Part shown: positions 1 through 5,459 of the stretch, piece after piece
How the letters are laid out: every line of letters begins with the position of its first letter
How positions within the stretch are numbered: position 1 is the stretch's first letter
Assembly: GCA_902773065.1 (NCBI GenBank)
Contig: CACYDD010000064.1
Span: 1 to 5,824 of the forward strand
Reading direction: 5' to 3'
Length of the DNA: 5,824 nucleotides
From: an uncultured Ruminococcus sp.
GTDB lineage: Bacteria > Bacillota > Clostridia > Oscillospirales > Acutalibacteraceae
Made by a program: the position numbers and the translations under genes
Notes under the pieces: model-generated
Told to the model about the DNA's origin: nothing
The model's input: only the letters and a program-made list of their open reading frames with translations
The model's database searches: none

Positions 1-246
1 CTTTGCTCAGACGGAACGTTCCAAACATTCAAAGGCGAAAGAATCAATAACCCGAATACCCACGGAACAGGCTGTACGCTTTCTTCCGCCATAGCGGCAA
101 ATCTTGCCAAAGGCTATGAACTGACCGAAGCCATACAAAGAGCTAAGGATTATATTTCCGGTGCGCTCGGCGCAATGCTCGACTTAGGCAAAGGCTCAGG
201 ACCACTCAACCATGCCTATGACCTCAACAGCAAATGGGCGGATTAA
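1..246 (+). CDS. thiD: ThiD, hydroxymethylpyrimidine(-phosphate) kinase, C-terminal part (5' end outside window)
   Basis: The gene is open from the first base in frame 1 and ends at TAA 244-246, giving 81 visible residues; the full family protein is about 265 aa, so roughly the last third is present. Residues 20-30 read THGTGCTLSSA, the ribokinase-fold signature of ThiD with the anion-hole GTG and the adjacent catalytic Cys. The closing GPLNH is also typical of ThiD. The family phosphorylates HMP and then HMP-P to HMP-PP in the cytoplasm, the pyrimidine half of thiamine. thiC, which makes HMP-P, follows 71 bp downstream on the same strand, so the two are probably one thiamine transcription unit. 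PdxK or ThiM are less likely because of the THGTGCTLSSA/PLNH combination. The start, RBS and any riboswitch lie upstream of the window. Confidence 0.92.
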   Translation, partial: LCSDGTFQTFKGERINNPNTHGTGCTLSSAIAANLAKGYELTEAIQRAKDYISGALGAMLDLGKGSGPLNHAYDLNSKWAD

Positions 247-317
247 TTACTGTCTGTATGCTGTCAGGTACATAAATAAAAGCGGAGAATCACTCCGCCT
301 GCTTGAAAGGAATTTTT
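247..317 (+). other. thiD-thiC intergenic leader with small GC-rich hairpin
   Basis: This 71-bp gap contains one clear inverted repeat: GCGGAG (282-287) pairs with CTCCGC (293-298) around the 5-nt loop AATCA. No T-run follows, so it is not a standard intrinsic terminator. It sits 7 nt before the thiC Shine-Dalgarno. It might stabilise a processed thiC mRNA end or tune thiC translation, but that is inference. The gap is too short for a TPP riboswitch and I see none of its conserved core. TTACTG (247-252) followed by TACATA (269-274) at 16 bp is only a weak promoter-like pair, so I do not call a promoter. Confidence 0.5.
306..311 (+). promoter_or_regulatory. thiC Shine-Dalgarno site (decides start)
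   Basis: AAAGGA lies 6 nt before the ATG at 318 and 9 nt before the in-frame ATG at 321. The longer in-frame reading from TTG at 303 overlaps this site, so translation from TTG is unlikely. Confidence 0.7.
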
Positions 318-1634
318 ATGATGAGAAATTACAAAACACAAATGGAAGCTGCCAAAAAAGGCATTATCACTCCCGAAATGGAGCTTGTGGCAAAAAAGGA
401 ATACACCACGCCCGAAAAGGTAAGGGAATCTGTCGCAAAGGGTGAGGTTGCTATTCCCTGCAATGTCAATCATACTTCTATTTCTGCCGAAGGGATCGGC
501 GCAGGAATGAGGACAAAAATCAATGTCAATCTCGGTATCTCAGGCGACTGCAAAAATTATGATGTGGAAATGCAGAAGGTCGATACCGCTCTGAAATTTG
601 GCGCAGAGGCAATTATGGATCTGAGCAATTACGGCAAAACCAATACCTTCCGACGTGAGCTGATCGCAAAATCACCTGCTATGATCGGAACTGTTCCGAT
701 GTATGATGCGATCGGATATCTTGAAAAAGACCTGCTTGAAATCGAAGCGGAGGATTTTCTGAAAGTCGTTCGTGCCCATGCCGAAGAAGGCGTTGACTTT
801 ATGACCATACACGCAGGTATTAACCGCCGTGCGGTAGAAGCATTTATGCGTGACAAGAGAAAAATGAATATCGTCTCCCGCGGCGGTTCTTTGCTTTTCG
901 CATGGATGATGATGACAGGCAGGGAAAATCCCTTCTATGAATTCTATGACGAAGTACTGGATATACTTGCCGAACATGACGTTACCATCAGTCTTGGTGA
1001 TGCGCTGCGCCCCGGCTGTATTGACGATGCAACCGATGCAGGACAGATTTCGGAGCTGATCGAGCTTGGCGCACTGACGGAACGTGCATGGGAAAAGAAT
1101 GTACAGGTCATGGTAGAAGGCCCGGGACACATGGCAATGAACGAAATCGAAGCCAATATGAAATTACAGAAGCGTATCTGTCATAATGCACCGTTCTATG
1201 TTCTCGGTCCTCTTGTTACGGATATTTTCCCCGGCTATGACCATATCACTTCCGCGATCGGCGGTGCGATCGCAGCGGCAAGCGGTGCGGATTTCCTTTG
1301 CTATGTAACACCTGCGGAACATCTCCGCCTGCCCGACCTTAACGATGTAAAAGAGGGCGTTATCGCCAGCAGAATTGCGGCTCATGCAGCAGATATTGCA
1401 AAGGGCATTCCTCATGCAAGAGACAAGGACAACGAAATGGCGGAGGCACGTCATGTACTGGATTGGGACAGAATGTTTGAGATCGCAGTTGACGGTGAAA
1501 AAGCAAAAGCCTACTTTGAAAGCACACCGCCTGCTGACCGTCACACCTGTTCCATGTGCGGCAAAATGTGTGCCGTTCGTACAACAAATCTGATTCTTGA
1601 AGGCAAGAAAGTAGAATTCTGTACAGAGAAGTAA
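318..1634 (+). CDS. thiC: ThiC, phosphomethylpyrimidine synthase (radical SAM)
   Basis: ThiC converts aminoimidazole ribotide to HMP-P using S-adenosylmethionine and a [4Fe-4S] cluster. The protein is 438 aa from ATG 318; ATG 321 would give 437. This is the short form of bacilli, clostridia and archaea rather than the about 630-aa enterobacterial form. Family motifs run in order: MTIHAGI (162-168), SRGGS (187-191), DALRPG (228-233), VEGPGH (266-271), PGYDHITSAIGG (305-316) and YVTPAEHLRLPD (329-340). The His residues of the GPGH motif and the later conserved segments belong to the metal and active site of the family. The C-terminal cluster motif is CSMCGKMC (Cys 411, 414, 418), a CX2CX3C spacing, one residue shorter than the CX2CX4C usually quoted for ThiC. 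The gene follows thiD on the same strand and is closed by a strong terminator at 1656-1697. The stop codon TAA is the first half of a heptamer repeat unit. Confidence 0.96.
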   Translation: MMRNYKTQMEAAKKGIITPEMELVAKKEYTTPEKVRESVAKGEVAIPCNVNHTSISAEGIGAGMRTKINVNLGISGDCKNYDVEMQKVDTALKFGAEAIMDLSNYGKTNTFRRELIAKSPAMIGTVPMYDAIGYLEKDLLEIEAEDFLKVVRAHAEEGVDFMTIHAGINRRAVEAFMRDKRKMNIVSRGGSLLFAWMMMTGRENPFYEFYDEVLDILAEHDVTISLGDALRPGCIDDATDAGQISELIELGALTERAWEKNVQVMVEGPGHMAMNEIEANMKLQKRICHNAPFYVLGPLVTDIFPGYDHITSAIGGAIAAASGADFLCYVTPAEHLRLPDLNDVKEGVIASRIAAHAADIAKGIPHARDKDNEMAEARHVLDWDRMFEIAVDGEKAKAYFESTPPADRHTCSMCGKMCAVRTTNLILEGKKVEFCTEK

Positions 1635-1652
1635 GGAGTCAGGATTCAGGAT
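1632..1652 (+). repeat. Heptamer tandem array at thiC 3' end (3 units)
   Basis: Three 7-bp units follow directly from the stop codon: TAAGGAG (1632-1638), TCAGGAT (1639-1645) and TCAGGAT (1646-1652). The first matches the others at 5 of 7 positions and contains the thiC TAA. A 13-bp stretch, GTCAGGATTCAGG (1638-1650), has an exact inverted copy at 1736-1748. Confidence 0.75.
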
Positions 1653-1655
1653 TGA

Positions 1656-1704
1656 AAAACCGACACTTTGTTCATATAAAAACAGAGTGTCGGTTTTCTT
1701 TATT
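1656..1704. terminator. Bidirectional intrinsic terminator between thiC and ttcA
   Basis: A perfect 12-bp stem pairs 1656-1667 (AAAACCGACACT) with 1686-1697 (AGTGTCGGTTTT). It extends inward by five more pairs, one of them G-U, to 1672/1681, leaving an 8-nt loop at 1673-1680. On the + strand the stem ends in TTTT followed by CTTTATT. On the - strand it ends in five T (complement of 1655-1659). It therefore can terminate both thiC (stop 21 nt upstream) and ttcA (stop 60 nt upstream on the other strand), as expected between convergent genes. Confidence 0.93.
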
Positions 1705-1733
1705 GTTAATGTGTTGTTCAGAACTACCGTAAG

Positions 1734-1768
1734 CACCTGAATCCTGACCCCTGAATCCTAACCCCTGA
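1734..1768 (-). repeat. Heptamer tandem array at ttcA 3' end (5 units)
   Basis: Exactly 35 bp forms five 7-bp units. Read on the - strand from 1768 down to 1734 they are TCAGGGG, TTAGGAT, TCAGGGG, TCAGGAT and TCAGGTG. The ttcA stop codon TAG (1760-1758) sits inside the second unit, and the first unit encodes part of the last residues of the protein. The units are of the same family as those after thiC, in mirror orientation, so each array reads the same way relative to its own gene. Confidence 0.88.
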
Positions 1769-2606
1769 TATCATAATTATCAAGAAAACTATAGCGTTTT
1801 CCTTTTGTCTTATAGCCCGGGAAGGTATCGAGATGAAGCGTATGGATACTGTTGAAAATGCTTTTTTCAATGTTCGGATTATCACGTTTTAAACGCTTGA
1901 TGAGCATTTTCGTTTCCTGACGCTTGCTTCCTCCCCCACCATTATCGCACATGGTGCAGTTTTCTGTAAAACGGCAGGCACACTGGATAAATTCAAGGTC
2001 GTTATAGCGTTTCCATGCAATGATATCGTCCTCATGAACACAATACAAGGGGCGGATGAGTTCCAGACCTTCAAAATTGGTGCTGTGCAGCTTGGGGATC
2101 ATTGCCTGTAACTGAGAACCGTAAAACATCGCCATAACAGTTGTTTCGATCACATCGGAATAGTGATGTCCAAGAGCGATTTTATTACAGCCGAGCTTTT
2201 TTGCCTGACTGTAAAGATGTCCTCTCCGCATTTTTGCACAAAGGTAACATGGGTATTTTTCGGAGTTATTGGCAATTTCAAAAATATCCGTTTCAAATAC
2301 AGTGATCGGTATGTTCAGAAGCTTTGCATTGCTTTCAATTTTCTGTCGGTTGATCTCATTATATCCCGGATCCATCACAAGGAAAACAAGGTCAAACGGA
2401 ACATCACTGTAACGTCTGAGCATTTGCATAAGCTTTGCCATCAGCATGGAATCCTTGCCGCCCGAAATACAGACAGCGATCTTATCACCGCTTTGTATCA
2501 GCTCATAATCTTTCACAGCTTTGATAAACTGATTCCAGATCGTTTTGCGATATTTTTTGGTAATGCTTTGTTCGATTTTCTGATAGGGTTCTAATTCTCT
2601 TTTCAT
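1758..2606 (-). CDS. ttcA: TtcA-family tRNA 2-thiocytidine biosynthesis protein (PP-loop ATPase)
   Basis: This 282-aa protein is slightly shorter than E. coli TtcA (311 aa). The PP-loop SGGKDS at 48-53 binds and adenylates the tRNA target base with ATP. CYLC (Cys120, Cys123) matches the family's first pair of Fe-S ligands. LGHHYSDVIETTVMAMFYG (145-163) is the characteristic central TtcA segment, followed by RPL (185-187). The C-terminal region CACRFTENCTMC (209-220) has four cysteines plus a Gly run, where E. coli TtcA has one short CxxC ending in its third Fe-S ligand. The expected role is ATP- and Fe-S-dependent thiolation of C32 in tRNA. The start ATG overlaps the TGA of the upstream cysteine desulfurase by 4 bp, with AAGGAG at 2623-2618, 11 nt away. 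TilS and TtuA are related PP-loop alternatives, but the GHH...FYG block favours TtcA. The exact tRNA target is inferred from the family. Confidence 0.85.
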   Translation of the reverse strand: MKRELEPYQKIEQSITKKYRKTIWNQFIKAVKDYELIQSGDKIAVCISGGKDSMLMAKLMQMLRRYSDVPFDLVFLVMDPGYNEINRQKIESNAKLLNIPITVFETDIFEIANNSEKYPCYLCAKMRRGHLYSQAKKLGCNKIALGHHYSDVIETTVMAMFYGSQLQAMIPKLHSTNFEGLELIRPLYCVHEDDIIAWKRYNDLEFIQCACRFTENCTMCDNGGGGSKRQETKMLIKRLKRDNPNIEKSIFNSIHTLHLDTFPGYKTKGKRYSFLDNYDIRG

Positions 2607-3727
2607 TTCTTTGCAAGCTCCTTACAGCATTGATCAAATATTTTCTGAAATTCCGATATTTCCTGCTCTGTTGTCAGATGACTGAGACTGATTCTCCATG
2701 ATGACAAGGCATTTTTTCTGTTTCTGCTTACAGCAAAAACGGCACGGGACGGCAGATTATCCGAACTGCACGCCGATTTGACAGAAACACAAACACCATG
2801 TTCACTAAGAATATCACGGAACTGTGTTCCTTTGATTCCCTCAACACTGAGATTCAGAATATGAGGAACGGCATTTTCAGGGCTGTTGATTGTCACTTTT
2901 TCGTATTTGTCAAAAAATGCTCTGAGAGTTTCATTCAACGCTTTTACTTTGCTGTAATTTTCTTCCATGTGTTCAAGTGCGCCGGCAAGTGCGGTTTCTG
3001 CCGCTGCATTCAGAGCAAGGGTTGGCGTTCCGCTTCGGTAAATACTTGTGCCGCTGCCGCCGTGGATGATCGGTTCAAGGATCAGGGATTTTCTTTTGAT
3101 CAAAAGACCGCTGCCGTTCAGACCGTAAAATTTATGCGGCGCAAAGCTGATTGTATCGGCAATATCAAAATCAACAGGTATTTTTCCGACAGCCTGTGTT
3201 GCATCCAGATGAAGTTTACAGTCCGGAAAACTTTTCAGGATATCGCTGATTTCTTTGACAGGCTGGATTGTACCGAGTTCGCTGTCAACGGCTGAAATGG
3301 TAACAAGTATCGTATCCTTTCGGAGAAGCGAAGTAAAATGCTCCAGGTCAATTTTACCGTCACGACCGATATTCACCATCTCTATTTCACATCCCTGCTC
3401 CTGCAATGCTGTAAGAGGCGCACTGACGGAAGGATGCTCAAGGGGTGTTGTAATAATATGCTTTCCGGTATGCCGCTGTGTCCGTGCCGTACCTTTAAGG
3501 GCAAGGTTATTGCTTTCGCTTGCCCCCGATGTATAAATGATCTCCTCGGGCAGAACATGAAGCCGCTCCGCCATATTCAGGCTGATTTGATTTTGCAGTT
3601 CCAGTGCCTGCAATCCTGCACAGTGCCTAGCATTGGCATTGCCGATATAATTTTCCGTAACCTCGCAAAACCGTCTCAGCACACTGCTGTCTGTCGGAGT
3701 ATTGGCAGAATAATCGAGATATATCAT
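2603..3727 (-). CDS. Cysteine desulfurase, NifS/IscS-like, PLP-dependent (class V aminotransferase fold)
   Basis: The 374-aa protein removes sulfur from L-cysteine, giving alanine and an enzyme persulfide for thio-cofactor or tRNA thiolation. The start has family form (MIYLDYSANTP). GASESNN (68-74) contacts the PLP phosphate, EHPS (97-100) has the ring-stacking His98, and HLDATQAVGK (173-182) has Asp175 and Gln178. His198-Lys199 in SFAPHKFYG carries the Schiff-base Lys199. RSGT is at 231-234. The mobile catalytic loop is SVKSACSSDN with Cys320; most IscS proteins have SGSAC there, so Lys317 is unusual. RISLSHLT (345-352) closes the fold. GAGGGG (3741-3736) lies 8 nt before ATG 3727. The TGA overlaps the ttcA ATG, suggesting coupled synthesis and that TtcA is its sulfur acceptor. 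I leave the symbol blank because NifS, IscS and other paralogues cannot be separated here. Confidence 0.88.
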   Translation of the reverse strand: MIYLDYSANTPTDSSVLRRFCEVTENYIGNANARHCAGLQALELQNQISLNMAERLHVLPEEIIYTSGASESNNLALKGTARTQRHTGKHIITTPLEHPSVSAPLTALQEQGCEIEMVNIGRDGKIDLEHFTSLLRKDTILVTISAVDSELGTIQPVKEISDILKSFPDCKLHLDATQAVGKIPVDFDIADTISFAPHKFYGLNGSGLLIKRKSLILEPIIHGGSGTSIYRSGTPTLALNAAAETALAGALEHMEENYSKVKALNETLRAFFDKYEKVTINSPENAVPHILNLSVEGIKGTQFRDILSEHGVCVSVKSACSSDNLPSRAVFAVSRNRKNALSSWRISLSHLTTEQEISEFQKIFDQCCKELAKK

Positions 3728-3735
3728 TGCTATGT

Positions 3736-3757
3736 CCCCTCTTTGTTATTTTTTATA
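3736..3757 (-). promoter_or_regulatory. Shine-Dalgarno and possible weak -10 for the desulfurase-ttcA pair
   Basis: On the - strand, GAGGGG at 3741-3736 is a good ribosome binding site 8 nt from the start codon. TATAAA at 3757-3752, preceded by TG, could be a -10 element with the transcript starting near 3745. No good -35 hexamer is found 16-18 bp upstream. Since a terminator lies between pyrG and this pair, some local promoter or read-through is needed. The RBS is well supported; the promoter is tentative. Confidence 0.35.
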
Positions 3758-3760
3758 CAG

Positions 3761-3814
3761 AAAAAAGTGAATAATGATCGGTAACAGAACCTCTGTTTCC
3801 TGATCACTATCCAC
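3761..3814 (-). terminator. Intrinsic terminator of the dapF-pyrG operon
   Basis: On the - strand the hairpin pairs 3808-3802 with 3773-3779, 3800-3799 with 3780-3781 and 3797-3793 with 3783-3787, around the 5-nt loop at 3788-3792. It has one bulge (3801), one mismatch (3782/3798) and one G-U pair. A weaker lower stem (3814-3809 with 3767-3772) extends it to TTTTTT (complement of 3761-3766). Two to three heptamer units of the pyrG 3' array form the descending arm. It lies just after the pyrG stop. Confidence 0.75.
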
Positions 3815-3831
3815 TAATCACTAACCACTAA
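3797..3831 (-). repeat. Heptamer tandem array at pyrG 3' end (5 units)
   Basis: Exactly 35 bp forms five 7-bp units. Read on the - strand from 3831 they are TTAGTGG, TTAGTGA, TTAGTGG, ATAGTGA and TCAGGAA. The pyrG stop TAG (3830-3828) is inside the first unit, the same offset as in the TTAGGAT unit after ttcA. The last unit is nearly the TCAGGAT unit of the thiC/ttcA arrays, linking the arrays as one family. Because 7 is not a multiple of 3, the repeated TAG puts stops in all three sense frames. Confidence 0.85.
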
Positions 3832-5459
3832 AATTCCATCTGTCCGTCGTCATCCTGCTGTTTTTCAACAGAAGCTTTGACAAATTCACGGAATAAAGGA
3901 TGAGCATGGTTCGGACGGCTCTTGAATTCGGGATGATACTGTACGCCTATGTAGAAACGGTGTTCAGGAATCTCAACAGCTTCTACAAGAAGTCCGTTGG
4001 GGGAAGTACCTGTGAAGATCATGCCGTTTTCCTCAAACTGTACGCGGAATTCATTGTTGAATTCATAGCGGTGGCGGTGACGTTCCGCAACCTCCGGCCT
4101 GCCATATGCTTTTTCCATAATGGTATCTTTACGAATCTTGCACGGATAAGCACCAAGACGCATTGTGCCGCCCTTATCTACGATACCTTTCTGGTCAGGC
4201 ATGAGATCAATTACTTTATGGCTGCTTTCGGGTGCAAATTCGCCCGAATCCGCATCTGCAAAGCCGAGAACATTTCTTGCATATTCGATCACGGCTGTCT
4301 GCATTCCAAGACAAATTCCGAGATACGGAATATCGTTCTCTCTTGCATATTTTGCGGCAATGATCTTACCCTCGACACCTCTGTTGCCGAAGCCGCCCGG
4401 TACAAGAATACCATCCACATCACCGAGAAGTTCATCGACAGTATATTCTGTAATCAGTTCGGTATCGATCCATTTGATATCGATAAAGGCTTTGTTTTCG
4501 TAACCTGCATGACGCAGTGCTTCCGCAACAGAAAGATACGCATCATGAAGCTGCACATATTTTCCGCAAAGAGCAATTTTCACGGTTTTCTCTCTTGCCG
4601 TGATCCTGTCCAGCATCTGCTGCCACTCACTCATATCGGGGGCAGGCGCATCAATATGAAGCTCACGGCAGACAATATTACTGAAATTCGCTTTTTCCAG
4701 CATCAGCGGTGCCTGATAAAGCACCGGAATGGTCATATTCTCGATCACACAGTCATCTTTCACATGGCAGAACATCGCAATTTTCTTGAAAATACTTTCA
4801 TCCTCGATGGGTTCGTCACAGCGCAGAACCATGATATCGGGATTGATTCCCAGTGAACGCAACTCCTTGGCACTGTGCTGAGCAGGCTTGGATTTATGCT
4901 CCTGACTTGCTTTCAGATACGGTACAAGGCAGACATGAACAAACAGACTGTTCTCTGCCCCTACCTCTACTGATACCTGACGAATCGCCTCGACAAACGG
5001 CTGGCTTTCAATATCACCGATCGTACCGCCGATCTCAGTAATGACAACATCTGCACCGCTGTCCTTGCCGACAGCATAGATAAAGGATTTGATCTCATTG
5101 GTGATATGCGGAATGACCTGCACGGTATCTCCGAGATAATCTCCCCTGCGCTCCTTATCCAGAACATTGGAATAGACCTTACCGGTTGTCAGATTGGAGA
5201 ACTTATTGAGGTTTTCGTCAATAAAGCGTTCATAGTGACCGAGGTCGAGGTCAGTTTCTGCACCGTCCTCCGTGACATAGACCTCGCCATGCTGATACGG
5301 ACTCATTGTGCCCGGATCAACATTGATATACGGATCAAGCTTCTGAGCTGCCACTTTCAGACCTCTTGCTTTCAGCAGACGTCCGAGTGAAGCCGCTGTG
5401 ATTCCTTTTCCCAGACCAGACACAACGCCGCCCGTCACAAATATATACTTTGTCGTCAT
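3828..5459 (-). CDS. pyrG: PyrG, CTP synthase (glutamine-hydrolysing)
   Basis: The protein is 543 aa, the normal length, and makes CTP from UTP, ATP and glutamine in the cytoplasm. The N-terminal amidoligase domain has P-loop GVVSGLGKG (11-19), KLDPYINVDPGTMSPYQHGEV (40-60), DGAETDLDLGHYERF (65-79) with the Mg2+-binding Asp70, and EIGGTIGDIE (142-151) with Glu142. The C-terminal class I glutamine amidotransferase domain has oxyanion loop GGFG (355-358), nucleophile Cys383 in GICLGMQ, and His509/Glu511 in QYHPEF. All catalytic residues are present. ATG 5459 overlaps the dapF TGA by 4 bp, and GAAGGAG (5476-5470) inside dapF is its ribosome binding site, 10 nt away, so the two genes are translationally coupled. 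The protein ends DDDGQMEF, and its TAG stop lies within a heptamer repeat. I see no pyrimidine-sensing leader in this coupled arrangement. Confidence 0.98.
   Translation of the reverse strand: MTTKYIFVTGGVVSGLGKGITAASLGRLLKARGLKVAAQKLDPYINVDPGTMSPYQHGEVYVTEDGAETDLDLGHYERFIDENLNKFSNLTTGKVYSNVLDKERRGDYLGDTVQVIPHITNEIKSFIYAVGKDSGADVVITEIGGTIGDIESQPFVEAIRQVSVEVGAENSLFVHVCLVPYLKASQEHKSKPAQHSAKELRSLGINPDIMVLRCDEPIEDESIFKKIAMFCHVKDDCVIENMTIPVLYQAPLMLEKANFSNIVCRELHIDAPAPDMSEWQQMLDRITAREKTVKIALCGKYVQLHDAYLSVAEALRHAGYENKAFIDIKWIDTELITEYTVDELLGDVDGILVPGGFGNRGVEGKIIAAKYARENDIPYLGICLGMQTAVIEYARNVLGFADADSGEFAPESSHKVIDLMPDQKGIVDKGGTMRLGAYPCKIRKDTIMEKAYGRPEVAERHRHRYEFNNEFRVQFEENGMIFTGTSPNGLLVEAVEIPEHRFYIGVQYHPEFKSRPNHAHPLFREFVKASVEKQQDDDGQMEF

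Noticed and set aside
303..317. Upstream TTG start for thiC (443-aa reading)
   Set aside because: The TTG overlaps the AAAGGA Shine-Dalgarno, and the family N-terminus begins around the ATG at 318/321.
247..317. TPP riboswitch before thiC
   Set aside because: The 71-bp gap is too short for the about 100-nt aptamer and lacks its conserved core. Any such switch would be upstream of the operon, outside the window.
672..1130. - strand open frame of 152 codons within thiC
   Set aside because: It is antisense to the conserved ThiC core with no domain resemblance or regulatory signal.
1734..1768. CRISPR or origin iterons
   Set aside because: The units are contiguous 7-mers with no spacers and no cas or replication genes nearby, and they sit exactly at stop codons.
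1632..1768. Insertion sequence between thiC and ttcA
   Set aside because: There is no transposase reading frame and no convincing target duplication. The interval is explained by a terminator plus heptamer arrays, so it is kept only as a finding about a palindromic block.
3900..4856. Long + strand open frame (318 codons) inside pyrG
   Set aside because: It is antisense to a full-length CTP synthase with every catalytic motif intact. The translation has no recognisable domain and there is no good ribosome binding site; it is a codon-bias shadow.
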